A DNA stretch of 64,000 bases from Hymenolepis diminuta (Eukaryota; Platyhelminthes; Cestoda; Cyclophyllidea; Hymenolepididae): the NCBI GenBank assembly GCA_900708905.1, contig CAADRB010000003.1, forward strand, positions 4,446,599-4,510,598, in the 5' to 3' direction. The notes beneath the pieces are model-generated. The model was not told where the DNA came from, searched no databases, and saw only the letters and a program-made list of their open reading frames with translations. Shown here piece by piece: positions 60,501-64,000 of this stretch. Both the position numbers and the translations under genes were made by a program. Positions within the stretch are counted from its first letter, which is position 1; every line of letters begins with the position of its first letter.

Positions 60501-61557
60501 GGTTGAGTATACCTCAGGTTCTAGAATCTCACTAGTCTACTGTGTACCCATGATGATCTGCGTATTGACAGGTTCTTCCCCATTGAATTGGTTAGATTGC
60601 TGGCTCAGCCTATTTCCAATTTCTCTATAGCAACGCGCTTAGTGGCTTATGCCCCGGCTAAACTTCATCGTTAATCGTTGCTCTCTTTGGCTGCTTTGTA
60701 AGCTCTTCGTCTCACTATTATTGGTTATTCTCTGCTGCTCAATTGATTGGTCGATCTTGTTCCCTTTTTCCAACAATAGTTGCGTTAATAGTTTAGTATT
60801 TCTTTGGATGCTAGACTAAGGAAATGTAATTGTAAATCCAAACATTCACTCTGGAAAATCAACATCTTCCACAATTTCCACTCACTTACCTTGAAGCCTT
60901 AGTTTCAATCAAAAGCGTTGTCAAAAATGTCAAGAAATGTATTATGCAAGAACGAAGAGCCCTGTGGTACCCATTCTCTCAGCGTCTGACCACTGCCTGA
61001 CCACTTGAGTGCGATTGACTTTTCCCTGTCCTCAAATGTGTGCCGTTTGACTATCAAAGCAGTTGTGATCGAAACCCTAATAGTATGTGGTAATCTCTCT
61101 GGATCCTTTTACGCAGTTTTCAATACTTCACAAACCCCAAATCACAGCTCGGGCCCTCGATTTCAATACTGAATTCCTCTCTTCATTTTCCAGTTTTTCT
61201 CAATAAATATTATATAAAGGGCCATGTATCTCCTATCCAAATCGATCTAGCAAAATGGTCTAATATAAACTTAACTGTTCCTTTTTCCAGTTACTACAGA
61301 ACCATTGATATTATTTCATTATTTAAGGTACTTCCTCATGCACATTATCAACAAGCCTGACACAGAGTTCACTGGACAGGTATGTTAATTTCTACAGAGG
61401 AGAAAAAGTGGAAGATTTTGATCCAGACATAAAATTTCATCTTTTTCCTTTTTAGGAAACTTTCGTCTGGGAGTTGTACCAGCAACGCTGCTTGGATTTC
61501 TTTCCGATCGGAAATTGTTTCCGCAAACAATACGAAGAGGAACTTCAAGCGAAATAG
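11693..61557 (+). CDS. RYR: Ryanodine receptor Ca2+ release channel, complete gene, 90 coding exons
   Basis: The gene encodes the homotetrameric Ca2+ channel of the sarco/endoplasmic reticulum that drives excitation-contraction coupling. I assembled 90 coding exons from the ATG at 11693 ([18 protein letters not shown], matching the conserved N-terminus EIxFLRTDD) to the TAG at 61555-61557. All junctions agree in phase and the total is 17,277 nt, giving about 5,758 residues. Typical animal RyRs are about 5,000-5,100, so this one is long, mainly because of Ser/Thr-, Gly- and acid-rich insertions. Domain order is normal: InsP3R-like N-terminus with MIR repeats, SPRY1, RyR repeats 1-2, SPRY2, SPRY3, helical solenoid, RyR repeats 3-4, calmodulin site, EF-hand pair, six-helix pore domain and C-terminal zinc module. 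Exon coordinates are given in the regional entries. Exon 57 has a GC donor; the rest use GT-AG. Individual boundaries may be off by a few bases where no conserved residue anchors them, and cassette exons in the long introns could be missed. Confidence 0.96.
11738..11772 (+). other. 35-nt RyR intron 1
   Basis: The donor ACG|GTAATA and acceptor TTTCTTAG|GAT enclose only 35 nt. Splicing yields FLRT|DDFI, which matches the conserved RyR N-terminus exactly, so the intron is real by homology. It is about half the length of the window's main small-intron class. Confidence 0.85.
12414..13563 (+). other. RyR intron 5 (1,150 nt)
   Basis: AT-rich GT-AG intron that splits a Thr codon (A|CC). I see no repeat or coding fragment in it. 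Confidence 0.6.
16741..16830 (+). repeat. Dispersed repeat 1, fragment C
   Basis: This 90-nt stretch resembles the 3' part of copy A (about 18065-18135). Both read CCCG-GAACTC-AATA-TAAC, then TTGCCTTAA, then GGCTTTACTC and end with CAAYGAYCCT. The match was found by eye and is degraded. Confidence 0.5.
17540..18165 (+). repeat. Dispersed repeat 1, copy A
   Basis: This shares two blocks with copy B in intron 37, in the same order and orientation. Block 1 is 17581-17644, 64 nt of equal length in both copies and containing GCAGACAGGATGTC and GCTTGGGC. Block 2 starts near 17845 (GTGTTAGAAACACCAGGAGACA) and ends near 18163 (TTAGCACATTT). It is probably an old non-autonomous mobile element. I could not define termini or a coding region. 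Confidence 0.7.
21515..22823 (+). other. RyR intron 12 (1.3 kb)
   Basis: GT-AG intron. The segment around 22440-22790 is less AT-rich than its surroundings and has a TATA-like TATATAAGAG at about 22744, so it may be an inserted element. I found no second copy in the window. The two overlapping open frames in it have no resemblance to known proteins. Confidence 0.5.
22824..23577 (+). CDS. RYR: RyR exons 13-14: SPRY1 domain (aa 697-923)
   Basis: Exons 22824-23231 and 23305-23577. [49 protein letters not shown] and IQFNLNG are the standard SPRY beta-strand signatures, and they match the RyR SPRY1 type ([17 protein letters not shown]). The end of exon 14 leads into the first RyR repeat with [11 protein letters not shown]. 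Confidence 0.95.
23648..25180 (+). CDS. RYR: RyR exons 15-18: RyR repeats 1 and 2 (aa 924-1125)
   Basis: Exons 23648-23752, 24342-24529, 24729-24888, 25027-25180. Repeat 1 carries [22 protein letters not shown] and FSLRYNIGY. Repeat 2 carries [40 protein letters not shown] and [10 protein letters not shown]. The LAENxHxxWAxxRIxQGW pattern defines RyR repeats. Confidence 0.95.
25485..26968 (+). CDS. RYR: RyR exons 19-24: SPRY2 domain (aa 1126-1333)
   Basis: Exons 25485-25569, 25951-26071, 26299-26395, 26469-26546, 26655-26787, 26861-26968. The SPRY signatures are [63 protein letters not shown] and [16 protein letters not shown]. The last matches vertebrate FFAICGLQEGFEPFAI. Confidence 0.94.
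27090..27859 (+). CDS. RYR: RyR exons 25-28: SPRY2-SPRY3 linker (aa 1333-1498)
   Basis: Exons 27090-27200, 27330-27444, 27517-27640, 27714-27859. Exon 25 holds [12 protein letters not shown], matching the family's LFLRLSLPVQ segment. Exons 26-27 are basic ([12 protein letters not shown]). Exon 28 is Gly/Ser-rich ([13 protein letters not shown]) and low in conservation, as this linker is in other RyRs. Introns 26 and 27 are 72 and 73 nt. Confidence 0.88.
28173..29440 (+). CDS. RYR: RyR exons 29-32: SPRY3 and following helix (aa 1499-1851)
   Basis: Exons 28173-28568, 28631-28993, 29075-29253, 29319-29440. SPRY3 features are [53 protein letters not shown] and LPLTAGMLR. After the domain comes [21 protein letters not shown], which matches [22 protein letters not shown] of vertebrates. 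A Ser/Thr-rich insertion inside exon 29 (aa about 1565-1600) is not found in vertebrate RyR1. Confidence 0.93.
29960..35364 (+). CDS. RYR: RyR exons 33-41: handle/solenoid region with Ser/Thr-rich insert (aa 1852-2470)
   Basis: Exons 29960-30209, 30396-30440, 30769-31017, 31798-31916, 31982-32139, 33650-33916, 34448-34940, 35015-35139, 35216-35364. Conserved anchors include [100 protein letters not shown] (split by intron 40) and VQVGANEE. Exon 39 contains a long Ser/Thr/Asn/Gly-rich linker (aa about 2250-2370) where vertebrates have a shorter acidic linker. Confidence 0.9.
30396..30440 (+). CDS. RYR: RyR exon 34: 45-nt candidate cassette exon
   Basis: The flanking exons end and begin in the same phase (AT|G...TC|A), and the exon is 45 nt. 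Skipping it removes 15 residues ([12 protein letters not shown] region) and keeps the frame, turning the junction codon into ATA. No vertebrate counterpart is obvious. It is included because the acceptor TCATTCTAG and donor TTC|GTAAGA are both good. Confidence 0.6.
32140..33649 (+). other. RyR intron 37 (1.5 kb) with repeat copy
   Basis: GT-AG intron between the SEIQM exon and the DQMQRYLAI exon. The right third holds copy B of dispersed repeat 1. The minus-strand open frames at 32880-33113 and 33235-33528 lie in or beside the repeat and are not recognisable proteins. Confidence 0.6.
33115..33555 (+). repeat. Dispersed repeat 1, copy B
   Basis: This aligns by eye with copy A: block 1 at 33158-33221 and block 2 from about 33253 to 33550. 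It includes GTGTTGGAAACGCCAGGAGACA, GAGTAATCCAGGGTCTGTTG and GATTTAGCACATTT. The gap between the blocks is shorter than in copy A, consistent with a deletion. Confidence 0.7.
35365..35879 (+). other. RyR intron 41 with coding-like fragment
   Basis: A 515-nt GT-AG intron. Two plus-strand open segments overlap end to end in different frames: about 35441-35590 (contains [14 protein letters not shown] and [13 protein letters not shown]) and 35601-35783 (contains [20 protein letters not shown]). Their composition looks protein-like and they could be a frameshifted relic of one coding sequence. I do not recognise the protein. Confidence 0.35.
35880..41387 (+). CDS. RYR: RyR exons 42-50: central helical domains (aa 2470-3262)
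   Basis: Exons 35880-36181, 36564-36719, 37798-38037, 38106-38450, 39668-39843, 39916-40134, 40201-40389, 40458-40757, 40937-41387. Strong anchors are [145 protein letters not shown] and [24 protein letters not shown]. Exons 42, 45 and 50 each carry Ala/Ser/Thr/Gly-rich insertions absent from vertebrate RyRs; the exon 50 insert separates [11 protein letters not shown] from RNLTAELF. Confidence 0.92.
36720..37797 (+). other. RyR intron 43 (1.1 kb)
   Basis: GT-AG intron splitting a Gly/Ala junction codon. I recognise no repeat or coding segment; the middle part is less AT-rich and could be old inserted DNA. Confidence 0.5.
38451..39667 (+). other. RyR intron 45 (1.2 kb)
   Basis: GT-AG intron. 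Overlapping open frames on both strands at 39249-39554 have no recognisable relatives and are probably chance. Confidence 0.5.
41388..42595 (+). other. RyR intron 50 (1.2 kb)
   Basis: GT-AG intron. Its 3' end contains copy 1 of dispersed repeat 2. The open frame 42043-42366 starts at a TTG and is not recognisable. Confidence 0.5.
42419..42577 (+). repeat. Dispersed repeat 2, copy 1
   Basis: This aligns by eye over about 160 nt with copy 2. Shared stretches are GTAAGA-YCTTTGA, CCTTG-CGTTGCT, TTTATCATT, GGACTTGC/AGACTTAC, CAGTTGC, AAAAATTG-ATT and CTCTGTGG. Copy 1 ends close to the acceptor of exon 51. Confidence 0.6.
42596..43691 (+). CDS. RYR: RyR exons 51-55: RyR repeats 3 and 4 (aa 3263-3526)
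   Basis: Exons 42596-42693, 42775-42942, 43018-43158, 43230-43380, 43458-43691. Repeat 3 carries [25 protein letters not shown] and LALGWTIDP. Repeat 4 carries [42 protein letters not shown] and [11 protein letters not shown]. The loop between them holds the main PKA/CaMKII sites in vertebrates; here it reads [20 protein letters not shown], with no Ser or Thr just after the basic pair. Confidence 0.93.
43816..50718 (+). CDS. RYR: RyR exons 56-68: central solenoid, acidic insert and micro-exons (aa 3527-4263)
   Basis: Exons 43816-44074, 45657-45897, 45975-46198, 46364-46506, 47888-48376, 48691-48810, 48950-49143, 49217-49346, 49418-49483, 49563-49627, 49731-49784, 49924-49983, 50554-50718. 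Anchors include [101 protein letters not shown] and [14 protein letters not shown]. Exon 60 has an acidic/Gly-rich insert ([16 protein letters not shown]). Exons 64-67 are only 54-66 nt each and cover a weakly conserved stretch, so they are less certain. An upstream AG at 43770 would open into a stop, so the TTTTAG at 43815 was used. Confidence 0.87.
44315..44405 (+). repeat. Dispersed repeat 1, fragment D
   Basis: This matches part of block 2 of copies A and B: CCTCAAAATG, then TCTTTTTCTCCAATAGGCTCTTAAA (B: TTATTTCTTCTAATAGGCTCTCAAA), then GACTTG. It is shorter and more degraded than A and B. Confidence 0.5.
44671..44836 (+). repeat. Dispersed repeat 2, copy 2
   Basis: Counterpart of the 42419-42577 copy, in the same orientation and about 2.2 kb downstream, in a different intron of the same gene. 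Confidence 0.6.
45898..45974 (+). other. RyR intron 57 with GC-AG borders
   Basis: The donor is AAG|GCAAGA and the acceptor CCTTTAG|GGT; length is 77 nt. The join reads SHTK|GTIRRG in phase 0 and continues directly into the conserved solenoid. The donor has the strong AG|GCAAG consensus typical of GC introns, and no GT is available at that point. Confidence 0.85.
46507..47887 (+). other. RyR intron 59 (1.4 kb)
   Basis: GT-AG intron. The segment at about 46970-47420 is clearly less AT-rich than the rest and may be an inserted element, but I found no other copy, terminal repeat or recognisable protein. Confidence 0.5.
50793..54998 (+). CDS. RYR: RyR exons 69-75: calmodulin site and core solenoid (aa 4264-4827)
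   Basis: Exons 50793-51234, 52926-53179, 53716-53923, 53996-54179, 54248-54375, 54447-54664, 54741-54998. The calmodulin-binding helix is [20 protein letters not shown] (aa 4274-4293), with hydrophobic anchors Trp4275 and Phe4291. Cys4290 aligns with the redox-sensitive vertebrate Cys in VVACFRM. Two of the Ca2+ activation-site acidic residues are kept: Glu4664 in LMCEGHN and Glu4738 in LTEYIQ. Exon 71 opens with an acidic Gly/Ser insert ([20 protein letters not shown]). Exon 74 has [20 protein letters not shown] and exon 75 [21 protein letters not shown], both near-identical to other RyRs. Confidence 0.95.
51734..51958 (+). other. Unrecognised open frame inside RyR intron 69
   Basis: The frame is open for about 75 codons and ends at TAA. 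It has no ATG at its start (it opens after a TAG with TTG-type starts only) and looks like the end of a protein: [20 protein letters not shown] then [18 protein letters not shown]. Composition is helical and charged rather than AT-driven. It could be a retroelement ORF end, a processed pseudogene fragment or the terminal exon of a nested gene. I cannot assign a family. Confidence 0.35.
51959..52227 (+). mobile_element. Possible LTR-like segment
   Basis: The segment begins TGAAAG and ends GGGAACA. It carries a TATA-like TATATAAG at 52043-52050 and AATAAA at 52177-52182, about 130 nt apart, in the order expected for U3-R-U5 of a short LTR. No second copy or clear primer-binding site was found in the window, so it would be a solo LTR or a chance arrangement. 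Small LTR elements (TRIMs) are known in taeniid tapeworms. Confidence 0.3.
52598..52620. repeat. TA-rich microsatellite
   Basis: Interrupted (TA)n with one ATTTA break, in RyR intron 69. Confidence 0.8.
53180..53715 (+). other. RyR intron 70 (536 nt)
   Basis: GT-AG intron between IMAK and SCSGTDDDD. Nothing recognisable inside. Confidence 0.6.
55067..55897 (+). CDS. RYR: RyR exons 76-79: EF-hand pair and following domain (aa 4828-5033)
   Basis: Exons 55067-55132, 55208-55287, 55359-55520, 55588-55897. EF loop 1 is [12 protein letters not shown] (aa 4852-4863, 55214-55249) and loop 2 is [12 protein letters not shown] (aa 4887-4898, 55390-55425). Both have Asp at position 1, Asn at 3, Asp at 5, Gly at 6, a hydrophobic residue at 8 and Glu at 12, the canonical Ca2+-binding pattern. 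Mammalian RyR1 loops are degenerate by comparison. After them comes [20 protein letters not shown], a nearly invariant RyR segment, then [19 protein letters not shown] and [12 protein letters not shown]. Confidence 0.95.
55973..58125 (+). CDS. RYR: RyR exons 80-83: divergent region, S1 and S2 (aa 5034-5381)
   Basis: Exons 55973-56425, 56503-56668, 57632-57795, 57865-58125. Exon 80 has a strongly hydrophobic stretch ([16 protein letters not shown], aa 5084-5099), then a polar linker rich in Gln, Pro, Gly and Asn. Exon 81 is basic and Ser-rich. Exon 82 gives [20 protein letters not shown], matching S1 ([20 protein letters not shown]). Exon 83 has an acidic lumenal loop and then [15 protein letters not shown] (S2). 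The exon 81-82 join (GAG G|GT) spans a 963-nt intron and falls in an unconserved part, so an extra exon there cannot be ruled out. Confidence 0.9.
56669..57631 (+). other. RyR intron 81 (963 nt)
   Basis: GT-AG intron. Open frames run on through its left part but end without family resemblance. No repeat recognised. Confidence 0.5.
58205..61557 (+). CDS. RYR: RyR exons 84-90: S3-S6 pore and C-terminal zinc module (aa 5382-5758)
   Basis: Exons 58205-58582, 58662-58808, 59610-59741, 59931-60087, 60164-60329, 61328-61379, 61456-61557. Exon 84 starts [11 protein letters not shown] and ends [12 protein letters not shown]; Trp5498 aligns with the caffeine-site Trp. Exon 85 holds S3, S4 and the S4-S5 linker SVTHNGKQ. 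Exon 86 is S5 ([16 protein letters not shown]). Exon 87 contains the selectivity filter GGGIGD (aa 5613-5618, 59967-59984), identical to other RyRs, and S6 begins there. Exon 88 has the C-terminal zinc site C5677-x2-C5680 and H5697-x4-H5702. Exon 89 keeps Thr5723 (FTGQ), the third Ca2+ activation-site residue. The protein ends [12 protein letters not shown]. Confidence 0.97.
58809..59609 (+). other. RyR intron 85 (801 nt)
   Basis: GT-AG intron between the S4-S5 linker exon and the S5 exon. I see nothing recognisable in it. Confidence 0.6.
60330..61327 (+). other. RyR intron 88 (998 nt)
   Basis: GT-AG intron splitting the Met codon of NYMYFLMHII. No repeat or coding segment recognised; an AATAAA near 61201 lies inside the intron and could allow early polyadenylation, without other support. 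Confidence 0.55.
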
Positions 61558-61662
61558 TTTTAGATCGACTGCAAAACCAAATTCTCTCCCACCTTTCGAA
61601 TCAAATTTATTTTCGATCCTCCTCTCTCCTCATTTTACCCTTGAGATAAATGCATATATACT

Positions 61663-61683
61663 TATATATATATATATATATAT
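61663..61683. repeat. (TA)n microsatellite
   Basis: About ten TA units, roughly 105 nt after the RyR stop codon and so probably inside the 3' UTR. Confidence 0.85.
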
Positions 61684-61899
61684 TGCTTGTATGAGTAGAT
61701 ACATAACCACCAACGTTCTCATTTACAGGAAATGAAAACTACTTTCGCTTCGATTTATTTGTTTCCCTACATGGATGAATGGAATTCTATTCCTCATACT
61801 TCCTCCTCAACTGTGTGCATCAGTTCTCTCATTGCCACATTATTTTTTTCTTTTTCGTTGGGAAAAGAGAACAATACGAATTATAATTGACTTGTTCTA

Positions 61900-61919
61900 T
61901 GTGTGTGTGTGTGTGTGTA
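61900..61919. repeat. (TG)n microsatellite
   Basis: Nine uninterrupted GT units followed by ATGCATGTG, in the probable RyR 3' UTR. Confidence 0.9.
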
Positions 61920-62129
61920 TGCATGTGTTTATCTCGATGAGTGGTGATTTCAATGGAATAGGGCTCCACCTTATCGTCCCTGCATGTTTATTCAAATATG
62001 TGAAGCATTTCCGCAATTAAAACAGGTTCTATTAGGTATCTTTCCTCTGACTTTTTTATCCTCTGCTAGAACCAGTAATAGGCTTGTTCTACGTTGTCCA
62101 AGAGATATAAAAATATTTATAATAACCCT

Positions 62130-62135
62130 AATAAA
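62130..62135 (+). terminator. Candidate RyR poly(A) signal
   Basis: AATAAA about 570 nt after the stop codon; the next bases (ATAATTTT) are A/T-rich. Earlier variant signals cannot be excluded. Confidence 0.35.
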
Positions 62136-63396
62136 ATAATTTTAAATGCTGATTTTGCCCATTAAAAGACAATGATTGCAAAATCGATCAAAGGTTTCTC
62201 ACAATCCGGATTGCCCTCGCATAGAACTGATGCCTTCCTATTCATCCCAATTCCTATTCCTTCCTTCTTTCTCTTCTCTTTCATTTCCAGTTGTTCAACA
62301 CATTTTATTCCAATCTAATTCTTGATCTTCTCACTCGATGATAGCTCCTCTCTCCTGTTAGCCTTTGGAAAAAATCATTGGTTCCATTAGGGAATATCTA
62401 GTCTAGTTTGGTCTGGCTCCTAAAGGGGCTTTAATAGGAGCTCCTATATTGCTGTTTAAAATAATCAATGCAGCTTAGACATTAACAGAGAAAGGGGAGA
62501 GATAGTCGAAAGAAAGACCTAAGATTTAATAATAAGATTCGAGTGTACCTACTTCGCATTCACTCTTCTCCAGCTATAACCCTCAGGTAGAAGAAGAAGC
62601 TAACAACTACTTGTGCAGTCACATTGATTTGATTAGTAAGAGGAGGCGAGTACTTTTAATCATTTCGATTTGAGTCATTAATTGACATCTGACGATATCC
62701 AATGTATAGTTGATTTACCTCTCCAGGCTTCTGTTTTATTTTTAGAGTGTCAGTCTCCTCAATCGACTCGGATACATTTGCCGGACATTTCTTCTTTTTT
62801 CTGTTGCCTACATCTAAGACTTATATAAAATGTCACACGTGTACATTGCTTTGGGAAAATGTTGCAGTAAAGAGCATAGACAGCTTACCGGTTTTGAAAT
62901 CGAGGAGGGCAACATTTATTCAAAATGCCTGGCCATAATCATCAGGCACAATATACCTGGCAATCATGAAATACTGAGGGCATTAATTTCTTTCAGGTAA
63001 AGTTTAAAAACTACCATCATTGTCATTTGCCTCAATACTCCGCATTGTAAATAGTTATTAAACCGAATATCCATTAACGGTTTGAATTGGTTCGGACAAT
63101 TGAACGACTTCATCTTCAGCGTCTTTAAAGACTAGTCAAAATTAGTTTTAAAAATATACGATATCAAATCATTTTAGGGTCAAATGGGAAAGTTGTGACC
63201 CTTCTGGAGAAGTTAATTGGAATAGTGACCTACGATTTGGTGACGTTGGTCTCCCATGTTCATTGTAAATGAAATCATAGACTCCGTTTGCTCTAATCTC
63301 GTCTTTTGTGAAAAAATTGACAATTAAGTTTAATTTACTCCGATTAAAATATCTTCTTGATCGAATTCCGTTGAAGTGTATGAGGGGGGGGGATTG

Positions 63397-63658
63397 TATA
63401 AATAAGGACCTTGGACCAGCAGTATAAGCATTCATTCAACAATATGACTGCTCCCAAATTTCCGATGCCGATCCCCCAGAGACGAGCATTTAATGGTGAG
63501 CTTCCGCCGAAGCATTATTCATGCTCTCCAAAGTAGATATCATGGGTCTTGCCTGTAGTTAATAAACCGATGAAGCGCAAAGAAGATTCTGCACAGGAAG
63601 TAATCATAGCATACATAGGATCTCAAACATATAAACGCCAAATTCTGTGTACCTTTGC
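63397..63658 (+). CDS. Possible 5' exons of an unrecognised gene
   Basis: A TATA-like TATAAATA at 63397-63404 lies about 40 nt before an ATG at 63444. Exon 63444-63495 encodes MTAPKFPMPIPQRRAFN and ends with an AATG|GTGAGC donor. After 63 nt a CTGTAG acceptor at 63558 opens VNKPMKRKEDSAQE in matching phase; the frame could splice again at GAA|GTAATC (near 63600) or run to a TGA at about 63660. The short-intron size fits the local class. I do not recognise the protein, nothing in the remaining window extends it, and it may be chance. Confidence 0.3.
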
Positions 63659-64000
63659 GTGAGAAGAATTTGGTCATGAGAAGAGACCTCTAATGATCGG
63701 ATTAAGACGCCGACGGAAGATTCCGATTTTTCGCTTTACTTCATATTTAATCGCCTAAACATACATAATAGATATGATTGCCGTGTTTCTATCTGTACCC
63801 CAAAATGCTAAAAGTTGTGGGAATTACTCTGATCATCATTCGCGTTTGTTTACTTCATAATTTGCGCCGTTGCTACTTAAACAATCTCTGATATCGTATT
63901 GGTGTCATTTATTGATGGAGTCTTTTTAAAAACCTCATTTCTGCCTGCCACTTCATCGTCAAGTTGACTTTCAACCTCAGAAGGGTCAATTTTAATTGAA

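Larger units (their letters stand above)
61558..63443. other. RyR 3' UTR and downstream intergenic DNA
   Basis: AT-rich DNA with two microsatellites near the stop. The RyR 3' UTR must start here, and a candidate poly(A) signal lies at 62130. Open frames at 61775-62020, 62747-62938 and 63169-63435 (minus) show no family resemblance. Confidence 0.6.

Noticed and set aside
63169..63435. 88-codon minus-strand frame near the right end
   Set aside because: No recognisable domain and no supporting splice or start context; treated as chance.
1..64000. CRISPR arrays, prophage, operons or bacterial defence genes
   Set aside because: No direct-repeat arrays or bacterial-type gene packing; the whole window is intron-rich animal DNA.

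Overview
The window is animal nuclear DNA, most likely from a parasitic flatworm and probably a tapeworm. Genes are broken into many small exons with GT-AG junctions. About half of the introns fall in a narrow 62-81 nt class, one is only 35 nt, non-coding DNA is AT-rich, and the proteins are clear but diverged animal orthologues. The tapeworm assignment is inference from gene structure; no species was identified.

Layout. (1) 1-4473, plus strand: the 3' part of a Pins/LGN/AGS3-type gene (GPSM family) with TPR repeats followed by three GoLoco motifs; its 5' end lies outside the window. (2) 4474-9572: about 5.1 kb in which I recognise no gene. (3) 9573-10274, minus strand: a complete two-exon p24 cargo receptor (TMED10 type). 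(4) 10275-11692: a 1.4 kb head-to-head intergenic region. (5) 11693-61557, plus strand: one complete ryanodine receptor gene that fills about 78% of the window. I could assemble 90 coding exons that join in phase to 17,277 nt, i.e. about 5,758 residues with a single stop. (6) 61558-64000: 3' flank with TA and TG microsatellites and a possible first exon of another gene near 63444.

Function. The three recognised genes are unrelated in role: spindle orientation and G-alpha binding (GPSM), ER-Golgi cargo sorting (TMED10), and Ca2+ release from the sarco/endoplasmic reticulum (RyR). There is no operon-like or defence-system logic. Gene models were built by reading translated exons against remembered family sequence and requiring splice consensus and phase agreement at every junction. 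Long RyR introns carry degraded dispersed repeats (two families with visible copies), an LTR-like segment and a few unexplained coding-like fragments.

The best points for a second look are two canonical EF-hand loops in the RyR, loss of an obvious kinase motif in its phosphorylation-loop region, large low-complexity insertions in the RyR, two GC-AG introns, a hairpin directly upstream of the RyR start codon, and repeat families inside the RyR introns. I did not find a previously undescribed system.
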